The notes under the pieces are model-generated. The model was not told the origin of the DNA, did not search any database, and saw only the letters and a program-made list of their open reading frames with translations. A DNA stretch of 64,000 nt, from the IMG/VR virus record IMGVR_UViG_3300032236_001232, positions 99,948 through 163,947 of that record. The stretch is one strand, 5' to 3'. Below are positions 46,925 through 54,404 of this stretch, one piece after another (position 1 is the first letter of the stretch; each line of letters begins with the position of its first letter). Source of the stretch: a virus. The position numbers were made by a program, and so were the translations under genes.

Positions 46925-47289
46925 TAATAAATCTCAGTTCGCCCATCATCACGAAGAGCGCGATTAACGTAACCAGAACCACGTCGGTTCATATCGACAC
47001 CTTCCTCGGTTCCAACATTGCGGCACAGTTCGGTAAACCAGGAATCCACAATAGCTTCATCTGTTTCTCCGGTGTATCCAGCACTGCGTAATTGTAGCAC
47101 AAAGTATTCATTCCAGTCAAGTTCGAAAAATCCATTGCGAATGTTTTCTTTGTTAACATGAGTGGTTAATACGGCTACCCAGGGCTCTTTATTAGCAGTG
47201 GCAATTTCCTTGGCAGTAGGAGCGGCCTCTGGTTCGGGTGCAAGTTTCCCTTCAACTTTCTTTTCAAATAGTTTTTTAAACCATTCCAT
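46924..47289 (-). CDS. Conserved hypothetical protein of T4-like phages
   Basis: A 121-residue protein starting MEWFKKLFEKKVEGK at 47289, where the queE stop and the ATG overlap (TAATG) and GGGGG lies seven bases upstream. The earlier in-frame Met is less likely. A conserved block EPWVAVLTTHVNKENIRNGF, then FELDWNEYFVLQLRSAGYTG, recurs in this family. Function unknown; it travels with the exonuclease gene. Confidence 0.7.
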   Translation of the reverse strand: MEWFKKLFEKKVEGKLAPEPEAAPTAKEIATANKEPWVAVLTTHVNKENIRNGFFELDWNEYFVLQLRSAGYTGETDEAIVDSWFTELCRNVGTEEGVDMNRRGSGYVNRALRDDGRTEIY

Positions 47290-48152
47290 TATGTCCCCCA
47301 CTCGTTTTTAAATAAGGGAACTTGAAGCCTATCGCTGTATCGTAGTCCATTTTTCATTGCCAGCATGGCTACATTTTTATTGTTCATGGAATAGATACTT
47401 TCTACCCCACCAATTGGCATTAGATAAACATGCCCTTCAAACCCTGCACCACGATAGGCAGCAATAGCACGTTGGGCATCAGCAAAGTCTTGTTCTGTGG
47501 CAATGACAAACTTTAGATAGGTTGTGCCATAGGTTTCATATTCATAGACCACTTTAGGTTTAATAGCATCTTCCCATGCTTCTCCGCTACAAGGCAGTTT
47601 AGCACTGACACTAAATGTAATTTCTCTATGAAAATCACTATCGTGATAACATTCCCATTTTCTTAAATATTCTTTAAATTTTGGTGTAAGTGTTTGGGTG
47701 CCATTGGTCTCAAATGTGATTTCTTTAAGCCTTGCCATCTTAGGATGATCTAACAAGTCTGGATATTGTTTTTGCCATCCCAGCAATGGTTCTCCACCGG
47801 TGATAACCAAATGTTCGTCACGCCATTCACCGTGTGGAAGAATTTCCATAATGCGATCTACAATAGCATCTGTAGTAAGTAGCGGGCTCAACTCTTTAAA
47901 TGCTGGATCCCAACTGGCATAACTGTCGCAACCTGTGCTCACAAGGGGAAGTTCTTTGTAATCTTTGTAAGGAGTATTGCCGTGAGCAAATGCTACGTTT
48001 ACTCGCTCTACACTTTTCCCTCCACGTGGCATACCAAATCCGTCGCAGGTGAAGTTACAGCCAAAGGTACGAAGGAACACGCTAGGCACTCCCATATATC
48101 GGCCCTCTCCCTGAATGGAGTAGAACAGTTCGCTTATTTTAAGTTTGCTCAT
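47289..48152 (-). CDS. queE: QueE-like radical SAM 7-carboxy-7-deazaguanine synthase
   Basis: A 287-residue radical SAM protein related to QueE, which turns carboxy-tetrahydropterin into 7-carboxy-7-deazaguanine, a precursor of preQ0 and queuosine. Seen: YSIQGEGRYMGVPSVFLRTF (substrate-binding N-terminus), Cys32 and Cys36 (GCNFTC), GGEP in LVITGGEPLLGW, and FETNGTQTL. The third cluster Cys of CxxxCxxC is absent at the usual place; Cys75 in STGCDSYAS may serve. Together with dpdA it suggests DNA modification with a 7-deazaguanine base. Confidence 0.87.
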   Translation of the reverse strand: MSKLKISELFYSIQGEGRYMGVPSVFLRTFGCNFTCDGFGMPRGGKSVERVNVAFAHGNTPYKDYKELPLVSTGCDSYASWDPAFKELSPLLTTDAIVDRIMEILPHGEWRDEHLVITGGEPLLGWQKQYPDLLDHPKMARLKEITFETNGTQTLTPKFKEYLRKWECYHDSDFHREITFSVSAKLPCSGEAWEDAIKPKVVYEYETYGTTYLKFVIATEQDFADAQRAIAAYRGAGFEGHVYLMPIGGVESIYSMNNKNVAMLAMKNGLRYSDRLQVPLFKNEWGT

Positions 48153-48414
48153 AGATATTTGACCATTGTTTTAGTTTTTCAAATTTGGCCAGTTTGGCCT
48201 TCTCAATATTGAGTTGATTAATTACTCCATGCATTTCTAACAGAGTAATCATTGCTACTAAATCGCCTAGCTCTTCTTCCAGGTGTTCTCGGTTACTTTT
48301 TGGTTTGCCTGGTTTGATATTGTCCAACCCAAACCTAAAACACTTGCTGATTGCCTGAGTAACTTCGGCACACTCTTCTTGAGTAATCAACAAGATTTCA
48401 TCAATTTTATTCAT
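48139..48414 (-). CDS. MazG-like nucleotide pyrophosphohydrolase
   Basis: A 91-residue single MazG-like domain. Conserved acidic metal ligands appear in EECAEVTQAI and EELGDLVAMI (the ExxE...ExxD pattern), between helices of the all-alpha NTP-PPase fold. It would hydrolyse dNTPs or alarmone-like nucleotides. The start could also be the ATG at 48426; neither has a clear ribosome site. It is first behind a sigma70-type promoter and overlaps queE by 14 bases. Confidence 0.85.
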   Translation of the reverse strand: MNKIDEILLITQEECAEVTQAISKCFRFGLDNIKPGKPKSNREHLEEELGDLVAMITLLEMHGVINQLNIEKAKLAKFEKLKQWSNIYEQT

Positions 48415-48445
48415 AAATGATACCATGTATTGTCTGTGAGTAAAT

Positions 48446-48474
48446 AGTATACGCTATTATTTAGGCTGTGTCAA
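48446..48474 (-). promoter_or_regulatory. Sigma70-type promoter for mazG-like/queE operon
   Basis: TTGACA (48474-48469), 17-base spacer, TATACT (48451-48446) on the minus strand. Its -35 box ends four bases before the divergent radical SAM ATG at 48478. Confidence 0.85.
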
Positions 48475-48477
48475 CTG

Positions 48478-49347
48478 ATGTCCGAATTAAAAACTCAAAT
48501 CACCTGGTATCTCAACGATTACTGTAAATCAGAATGTAGTTATTGTCCTATTGCTTCAAGGGGAGGTGGGCTGCCTCCTGCTACTGTTGACTACGTTCGT
48601 ATAACCAATCTACTGATAGATCATTACGCTAATCTTGGCAGAACAATAGATTGGACATTTGACGGTGGCGAACCGTTGGATATGGACGGAACAGTGAGGA
48701 TTCTAAAATTATGTAAAGAGGCCAATGGAAATATAGAACTTCGCACAGGTGGTGGGCAATTATGGATGGATTGGTGGGCGGTTGAACCACAGGTTGATCA
48801 ACTGAGATTAAGTTATCATTATTGGCAAAATCCCAGTTTAATAAAATATATTGTAGAACTGTTCTTATCAAAATCAAAACCTATTGATGTTATTGTTCCT
48901 ATTCGTCCTGATTATTTCGATGAAGATCTTGAGCGAGCATTGGCAATAGAGCGCGAGTATAAGTTTGTTGTAAGTAAATCTGTTTTGTATAAAAACGCAA
49001 TGCACGATTCTGGTATATATCCTTATACTGATGATCAGTTAGATATAATACAAGGTCGAAAAGCAGTAGAGCAAAAAATACATTTTCAATCAACTACTTG
49101 GTATGACCGATACAAAGAAAAATACAATAATAATCCAGTTTATACCGGAATGCGTTGTAATGTAGGAATTGAGCGATTAATAATAAACTACCATGGATGG
49201 GTAGCAGGAGGTGATTGTAATAATCAACCTTTAGGAAACATTTGGTCAGAGTGGTGGGCCCCGCCAAAGGAGCCCCAGATATGCTCTATGCAGGCCTGCG
49301 TATCACAGGCCGATCAACAAATTACCAAATTCAAAAACGTTGATTAA
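48478..49347 (+). CDS. Radical SAM protein with extra C-terminal cysteines
   Basis: A 289-residue protein with the radical SAM signature CKSECSYC (Cys16, 20, 23) and FDGGEP (about residue 61). Four more Cys near the C-terminus (227, 247, 269, 274) could hold an auxiliary iron-sulfur cluster, as in SPASM or twitch-type enzymes. The middle contains the acidic/aromatic segment QLWMDWWAVEP. The substrate is unknown. It is the only plus-strand gene between 40 and 64 kb and overlaps the convergent subtilase gene by 17 bases at the 3' ends. It has no clear ribosome site, and AGTAAATA at 48439-48446 might be a late promoter. Confidence 0.82.
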   Translation: MSELKTQITWYLNDYCKSECSYCPIASRGGGLPPATVDYVRITNLLIDHYANLGRTIDWTFDGGEPLDMDGTVRILKLCKEANGNIELRTGGGQLWMDWWAVEPQVDQLRLSYHYWQNPSLIKYIVELFLSKSKPIDVIVPIRPDYFDEDLERALAIEREYKFVVSKSVLYKNAMHDSGIYPYTDDQLDIIQGRKAVEQKIHFQSTTWYDRYKEKYNNNPVYTGMRCNVGIERLIINYHGWVAGGDCNNQPLGNIWSEWWAPPKEPQICSMQACVSQADQQITKFKNVD

Positions 49348-51358
49348 ACATAACACCAGCAACGTTGTCACTAGCACCAACCTGTCCACGATAGTTTTGA
49401 CGATTCTCTACAAATGCCAGAACATTTGAACGGTCTTCATCTTTAAACTTGTAGTAAAGTCCTACTCGTGTTTCGTGAACATCTGCTGCCAGATTTTGAC
49501 GGCTGTTTTGAACAACATTAAAACTGCTGTCTAGTCCTACTGGAGCAGCAACATCTGCCATAGCACGATATACTGATACAGGCTGGTATACCATAAGGCC
49601 TACAGAGTTTTTAGCATCTACCTTGTGCTCTGCACCTACAGTCCAAGTATAGCTAAGAACATTACTGAGGTTGCTAACAGTATCGCTAGAGCTGGCAGCT
49701 AAGGTAACTCCGTGTGTGACATTGGCATAGAAATTGGTCTTGCCAATAGTGCGATCAATTCCAATACCGGTAAAGTATGTTGAGCTCATCTTGTTATCGC
49801 CGCCGCCACTGAAGCTGTTCAGGGCGTTGCCTAGCCAAGTATTGTTCTCTACAAACATACCCGAAGTGAATTTAACATCGGCATAATCATTACGCAGACG
49901 ATAATTCATTTCAATCATACCAGGATTATTCCCTACAAGATTGAAATTGGTATTGCGATAAAGATTAATTTCAAAATCGCCAGACTGATTATGAACATAG
50001 TCGGTATAGTTGTTAAATTGGCTGTAGTTATTACCGGTAGTATATGGCATTGCTGCCTGTGCTACATTAAAATAACTCTGATTATTGTAGGCAGTTAATG
50101 TTTTACCTGGAAGATAAAAATCACGTTGGAAACTGTCAACTACCATAAGACCGCTGACTTTACCTGTGCTAGCACTACCGCTGGTAACCAATACAGGTTG
50201 AACGGCAGTAGTTGTTGGACCGCTGAGCCGACCGGTAGTAGGAATACCCAATGTTCCAAACGGGCGGGTGGCCTTGTCGAGGTCCATTAGTCCTTGGCCA
50301 TACAGTTCCGGTTTGTATCCTGGAAGATTTTTATTAGCCGTAACAAACAGCAGTTGAACAATGTTAGCGCCAGTCATCTGCGGCCACATTTGGTGAATAA
50401 TGGCTACACCACCGCTAATAGCAGGAGCAGCCATTGAAGTCCCAGTCATGTTACTGAATCCGGTGTTGTTCAGGCTGAGTGGAACAGTTGAGCTAATTCC
50501 AGTTCCTGGAGCCAGGAGGTAGAACTGGCTCATACGATACCGGTCCTGACACACATTGGCAACTACTACTTGGCAAAGTGTGGCAGCAGCATTACTACTG
50601 GGTCCCAAGCCGGTATTACTTTGTTCGTTCCAGTTTCCGGCAATAATAACTCGGCCGCCTAATAATAGGTTTCCGCTTTTATCTGTAGCAGTTGCCATTT
50701 GTGCTAGTCCGCCTGACCATGCTGTTCCGTCGTTACCGGCAGCTAGAACCAAGACCATGTTGCCTTTCATAGCATCCACCCATTGTTGGGTATTTGATAC
50801 ACCTGGCAAAGATCCGGTATTGGTATACACAGTGGAATAAACACCGGGAGCAATAAGTTTCGCTCCAATGGTAGCAGCCGATAATGTTGAGCTGAAACTC
50901 ATATTAGCAACATCGGCATTATTGTTATTGGCCCACTGAACACCATTACCTAGAGTAGTGGTAGTGGCTGATCCATTATTGGTAACTTTGCCAATAAGCA
51001 GAGTAGCATCAAATGCTACTCCCTCTACACCAACTCCATTATGTGCTGCGGCAGCAATGCCTGCCACATGGGTGCCGTGTCCGATGTTATCAACAATGCT
51101 GCCACTACCGGAAAAGTCTTGGATTAGTTTAATACGCTTGTCAAATTCGGTATTTTTGGCATCAATACCAGAATCTAAAATAGCAATTACACTGCCTTTA
51201 CCTGTAAATCCACGGCTCCATGCAGTGCTGGCGTTAATGGATTGTAGAGTTCGACTTTTGTAGTATTCGCTAGTTTCCCATACTGACGTTTGGGTCTGAG
51301 CAATCGCTCCTGTTGAAAGAACAAGGGCGATGCTGGCAGCTAATTTTTTGAGTTTCAT
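49331..51358 (-). CDS. Secreted subtilisin-like serine protease with beta-rich C-terminus
   Basis: A 675-residue S8 peptidase. A signal peptide (MKLKKLAASIALVLSTGAIA, cleavage likely after residue 20) leads to the protease domain with Asp62 (LDSGIDA), His94 (GHGTHVAG), Asn209 (AAGND) and Ser308 (GTSMAAP). The C-terminal 230 residues have alternating hydrophobic/aromatic strands and end in Phe (GVMFNQRF), like outer-membrane beta-barrel or autotransporter C-termini. It has a sigma70-type promoter, so it is probably made early in infection. Cargo gene from a bacterial host lineage is likely. All catalytic residues are intact. Confidence 0.9.
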   Translation of the reverse strand: MKLKKLAASIALVLSTGAIAQTQTSVWETSEYYKSRTLQSINASTAWSRGFTGKGSVIAILDSGIDAKNTEFDKRIKLIQDFSGSGSIVDNIGHGTHVAGIAAAAHNGVGVEGVAFDATLLIGKVTNNGSATTTTLGNGVQWANNNNADVANMSFSSTLSAATIGAKLIAPGVYSTVYTNTGSLPGVSNTQQWVDAMKGNMVLVLAAGNDGTAWSGGLAQMATATDKSGNLLLGGRVIIAGNWNEQSNTGLGPSSNAAATLCQVVVANVCQDRYRMSQFYLLAPGTGISSTVPLSLNNTGFSNMTGTSMAAPAISGGVAIIHQMWPQMTGANIVQLLFVTANKNLPGYKPELYGQGLMDLDKATRPFGTLGIPTTGRLSGPTTTAVQPVLVTSGSASTGKVSGLMVVDSFQRDFYLPGKTLTAYNNQSYFNVAQAAMPYTTGNNYSQFNNYTDYVHNQSGDFEINLYRNTNFNLVGNNPGMIEMNYRLRNDYADVKFTSGMFVENNTWLGNALNSFSGGGDNKMSSTYFTGIGIDRTIGKTNFYANVTHGVTLAASSSDTVSNLSNVLSYTWTVGAEHKVDAKNSVGLMVYQPVSVYRAMADVAAPVGLDSSFNVVQNSRQNLAADVHETRVGLYYKFKDEDRSNVLAFVENRQNYRGQVGASDNVAGVMFNQRF

Positions 51359-51406
51359 CTAAGTTCCTTACTATGTAAGACTATTTAATGGAGTTAACGT
51401 AGGACT

Positions 51407-51435
51407 ATTGTAGCAAGAATGTGTGAACAAGTCAA
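51407..51435 (-). promoter_or_regulatory. Sigma70-type promoter for the secreted protease
   Basis: TTGACT (51435-51430), 17-base spacer, TACAAT (51412-51407) on the minus strand, about 48 bases before the protease ATG at 51358, which has AAGGAAC as ribosome site. Confidence 0.8.
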
Positions 51436-51436
51436 G

Positions 51437-52636
51437 TTAATACTTGGATTGACGCGAATGTTGTCTGTAATCGACACTGTCTCGACGCCATTCTTCACCT
51501 TTCCCTTCGATGATGTCCAGTGTGCGGTCGATGCAGTCATTGGTCCAATCACTGATCTTACCCTGATTTGGGTGTTCGTGTTTGAGAAGGTTTTCTAATT
51601 TTTGAATAGCATCCTCAATACTCCAAGGAACATAAAGACGTTCGTGGTCATTGGCAAAGGTTTCTGGAAAACTGCGATATGCCGGAAACAACACATTACA
51701 TCCAAGTGAATCGGCCTCGCTAACTGTATTGCTGGTCCAATCCTGTAAAGCACAGTTAAACAACACACGAGTGTCATTTAGGATACGATAGTATTCGTTC
51801 TTCTCCAAATCCTCGTAGATTGTCAACAATCCACGGGTTTCTAATTCTCTTGCTCTTTCTACATATCGAGCACCGTTTGAACGCAGGCGACTTCCAGAAA
51901 GAATACAGAATTCTACTGGTTCTCGACGTTGGGCTTTGGCAATATCATTAGGATACCGACGGAACCATTCTTCGATTAGATCCATGTAGAAGTCTGGTTG
52001 TTTCTCCTGGTCCCACCGAGCAGAAAACGCCACACGATGAGTTCTATTCTCAAACGGTGTCACATCATCTACCCGGCTCATTACTTCTTGTTTCCCAAAT
52101 GCCAACCCGGAGATATTGTAGATTGGAGCAGTCCAGCCAGCAATCTTCATGTGCATGACCATTTCTTCGTTACTGGCCAGCACACCGTCTACAAACGAGT
52201 CAACCATTTTCTCATAGTGTCCCATCCACTTTGACATACCCCAGACATGAACAAAATCATCTGGATCAATAGACTGAGCAAGACAGCGAACAAAAATGCG
52301 AGGGCGATGCTCACTACCGATCTGATTGAGGATGTATGGTAGGCTTTCGATGCCTGGCTGAAACATGTCTTCAAAATAGACAACATCTTCATTACTGCAT
52401 TCTCCTGCCTTCATCATTTTAACTAGATTCATTAGTTGCGACATACCAAAATATGTGCGACCATGAGCATCGAGAACCTGACCAGTAACGATTGCTTGAT
52501 CACTGCTGAGTGTTTCTCCGGGAACGATTTGGTAGTCAATACCGCGTCGTTTGAATACAGTTTCGTTCCAATCTTGGAGTTGTAAAGTATATCTGGCCTT
52601 GTAGGGTTCTAGCCCCATATACCAAAGTTTTCTCAT
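51437..52636 (-). CDS. GT-B type glycosyltransferase
   Basis: A 399-residue protein with a two-Rossmann layout. The C-terminal half holds HRVAFSARWDQEKQPDFYMD, then VLFNCALQDWTSNTVSEADS and LGCNVLFPAYRSFPETF, where the E in SEAD matches the sugar-nucleotide-binding EX7E region of GT4-type enzymes. The N-terminal half ends with VDGVLASNEEMVMHMKIAGW. It could glycosylate virion proteins, DNA or the host surface. It overlaps the small gene upstream by four bases (ATGA). Confidence 0.78.
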   Translation of the reverse strand: MRKLWYMGLEPYKARYTLQLQDWNETVFKRRGIDYQIVPGETLSSDQAIVTGQVLDAHGRTYFGMSQLMNLVKMMKAGECSNEDVVYFEDMFQPGIESLPYILNQIGSEHRPRIFVRCLAQSIDPDDFVHVWGMSKWMGHYEKMVDSFVDGVLASNEEMVMHMKIAGWTAPIYNISGLAFGKQEVMSRVDDVTPFENRTHRVAFSARWDQEKQPDFYMDLIEEWFRRYPNDIAKAQRREPVEFCILSGSRLRSNGARYVERARELETRGLLTIYEDLEKNEYYRILNDTRVLFNCALQDWTSNTVSEADSLGCNVLFPAYRSFPETFANDHERLYVPWSIEDAIQKLENLLKHEHPNQGKISDWTNDCIDRTLDIIEGKGEEWRRDSVDYRQHSRQSKY

Positions 52637-52854
52637 GCTTGATCGGCCTGCTGGCGATTGTTGCCGCGACGATTGTTTTCGTAGCGACTACGGCGTTTGA
52701 ATTCCTTGTAGTCGGGACTGCGATAAAGGTCCTTCTCGTCATAACGCATGAGATTAAAGCGGCAAACGTCAAGCCATTCTTCGAGATCATCAAAGATCTT
52801 GCTGACTTCGGGTTTCATACGAAAAGATTTAGTAATATAAGCGGGATGTGCCAT
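52633..52854 (-). CDS. Small conserved hypothetical protein
   Basis: A 73-residue protein with FRMKPEVSKIFDDLEEWLDV, CRFNLMRYDEKDLYRSPDYK and a basic, Asn/Arg-rich end (RYENNRRGNNRQQ). Conserved in T4-like phages as a short protein of unknown role. It overlaps the glycosyltransferase start by four bases. Confidence 0.63.
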   Translation of the reverse strand: MAHPAYITKSFRMKPEVSKIFDDLEEWLDVCRFNLMRYDEKDLYRSPDYKEFKRRSRYENNRRGNNRQQADQA

Positions 52855-52886
52855 GATAAAAATAAAAAGAAAGTTTAAAAATATTA

Positions 52887-53264
52887 TTAAGGTTTATACT
52901 CAATAATTCCGTCGGATTCTCCGTCTTCGGAGACCACAATTTCATAATACCGTTGCCCGTATTTAGGAAGTAGATGATTTTCTAAAATATCTGTAGCAAT
53001 CATCTCACAACTTTTGTGATTTTGATTTCCAGATTTAATAAATTCTTGTAATGCCCATTTGACTAAGAAAAATTCCAATTCACGATCTAGATGTTCAACT
53101 GAAATTTTCACTTCTACTTTGAACATATGACGATGTTCATTTTCAAGAAACTGAATACGAGGATCAATTGTTCCAGCATTTGGATAATAATGAAACCCTT
53201 CAAATTCTGTGCGAACTTTGATAAAAGTCATCTTGCAAGGGCGAACATCTTGTCGAATAATCAT
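52887..53264 (-). CDS. QueD-like (6-pyruvoyl-tetrahydropterin synthase fold) protein
   Basis: A 125-residue protein that fits the T-fold of QueD/PTPS by pattern: an N-terminal His in FEGFHYY, HRHMF as metal ligands, KVEVKISV, a Ser-Cys-Glu helix (KSCEMIATDIL) and a final VSEDGESDGIIEY. It is shorter by a loop and has no Cys before HRHMF, the place of the QueD nucleophile, so activity is doubtful or different. The start at 53264 overlaps the upstream stop (ATGA). A later Met at residue 12 lacks a ribosome site. Confidence 0.55.
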   Translation of the reverse strand: MIIRQDVRPCKMTFIKVRTEFEGFHYYPNAGTIDPRIQFLENEHRHMFKVEVKISVEHLDRELEFFLVKWALQEFIKSGNQNHKSCEMIATDILENHLLPKYGQRYYEIVVSEDGESDGIIEYKP

Positions 53265-53446
53265 TCTGGAGTCGCTTCTTTTTTAGGTGAGATTTTAGGT
53301 GACTTAGTCTTGGGTTTTTCTGGGAGATTGTCTTTCATCATATTATACATCTCCCACAGTTTCCAGTCAATGCTTTCCAGCAGTTTAAGCATACGCTCGT
53401 CTGTGCTGGCTTCAGGAACACCTTTGGTAATTTTACTAGTGATCAT
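53261..53446 (-). CDS. Small lysine/proline-rich hypothetical protein
   Basis: A 61-residue protein with a helical first half (DERMLKLLESIDWKLWEMYN) and a Lys/Pro/Ser tail (KPKTKSPKISPKKEATPE). Both ends overlap neighbours by four bases, typical of a coupled operon gene. Function unknown. Confidence 0.55.
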   Translation of the reverse strand: MITSKITKGVPEASTDERMLKLLESIDWKLWEMYNMMKDNLPEKPKTKSPKISPKKEATPE

Positions 53447-53961
53447 TTTAGGATTTCGTCCTTGTTATATTGTTCCCAGCCTGTAAATTTACTACGATCC
53501 ATAAGAGTGTGTAGGCTGTGACACCACACTCCGGGATTGGTTGCGTTAAAATCTCGATCGTCGATTTTAACCATTGTATTGTAATTCCATAATTTCACGT
53601 ATGGAATGCTAATACGAATTTGTGGAATAAAATTGTTGTATTCGCAAAGTCCGCTATCATTAAATTCTTCAACAGCACTAATCGGAATATCTAGGCTACA
53701 GAGGTAATCCTTATTAAGGAAATCGCTAATCATTTCCTCCCAGGCCCGCCAGTATTCTGGATTGTCTGCAGGTGGATTGAAACTGTGATTGGCACCAAAG
53801 AAAATATGTTCACACCCTAGCAGATGTGTGTGAATATCTTGAAACTTTTGCAAGCCCACAACAAATAGTGTTTTCTTACCCAAAGCAGGGGTATGTTCTA
53901 CCTCCACTCCGGTAAAAAAGTTTACATCCTCAGTGGATTCGGTTGCGTATGTTCTTTCCAT
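53443..53961 (-). CDS. Conserved hypothetical protein
   Basis: A 172-residue protein with TLFVVGLQKFQDIHTHLLGC, EHIFFGANHSFNP, YLCSLDIPISAVEEF and IPQIRISIPYVKLWNYNTMV, and a Trp/His-rich end (PGVWCHSLHTLMDRSKFTGW). The family is common near the deazaguanine genes in T4-like marine phages. It heads the operon with 53261 and the QueD-like gene behind a sigma70-type promoter. No enzymatic motif is recognised. Confidence 0.65.
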   Translation of the reverse strand: MERTYATESTEDVNFFTGVEVEHTPALGKKTLFVVGLQKFQDIHTHLLGCEHIFFGANHSFNPPADNPEYWRAWEEMISDFLNKDYLCSLDIPISAVEEFNDSGLCEYNNFIPQIRISIPYVKLWNYNTMVKIDDRDFNATNPGVWCHSLHTLMDRSKFTGWEQYNKDEILK

Positions 53962-53967
53962 GTATCT

Positions 53968-53996
53968 ATTATAGTAGAATTGATAAAATTAATCAA
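53968..53996 (-). promoter_or_regulatory. Sigma70-type promoter for the 53443 operon
   Basis: TTGATT (53996-53991), 17-base spacer, TATAAT (53973-53968) on the minus strand; the ATG is at 53961, so the transcript leader would be very short or the start close to it. Confidence 0.75.
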
Positions 53997-54013
53997 TCGT
54001 AAATTTTACCAAT

Positions 54014-54403
54014 TTATTCATCGATCTCTACTAATTTTAGTGGACCGTAGAACCAATATTCGGTATCGTCATTGACCCACCCATCTCCTTCTAGTCCTTC
54101 AAAAAAATCTTCATCCCATAATTCCTGAATTCGTTCTTGTTCTTCTTCGTCCATATCTTCAGGGAAGTCCCATACTACCCAACAACCGTCGTCGAGTGTG
54201 TCTAATTCCCAGTCGTAATCGGAATTGGTAAGATCATATCCGTCTTCATTGTCAAGATCGATGTCGGGTTGTTCATCACTTTCGCACGAAAAGGTTCCCC
54301 AACGGTATCCCTCTTCTTTAGTAACGGTAACACCCTCTTTGGTCCAAAACTGTTTCTCTACAGCATTTTTCTTTGATGCGGTTGTTAGTTGCCATGTTGG
54401 CAT
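54014..54403 (-). CDS. Very acidic conserved protein (possible DNA mimic)
   Basis: A 129-residue protein that starts with a short basic segment (MPTWQLTTASKKNAVEKQFW) and then becomes strongly acidic: ESDEQPDIDLDNEDGYDL and EDMDEEEQERIQELWDEDFF, ending YWFYGPLKLVEIDE. The family is conserved across T4-like marine phages. About a third of residues are Asp or Glu, which would suit a DNA-mimic inhibitor or a clamp- or polymerase-binding adaptor. That role is inference. It starts at the end of dpdA in a tight operon. Confidence 0.66.
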   Translation of the reverse strand: MPTWQLTTASKKNAVEKQFWTKEGVTVTKEEGYRWGTFSCESDEQPDIDLDNEDGYDLTNSDYDWELDTLDDGCWVVWDFPEDMDEEEQERIQELWDEDFFEGLEGDGWVNDDTEYWFYGPLKLVEIDE

Positions 54404-54404
54404 G

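Noticed and set aside
49336-49366. AACGTTG/CAACGTT inverted repeat at the convergent radical SAM and subtilase ends as a two-way terminator
   Set aside because: Only 7 bp with a 17-base loop, inside both coding sequences and without a T run; too weak to list.
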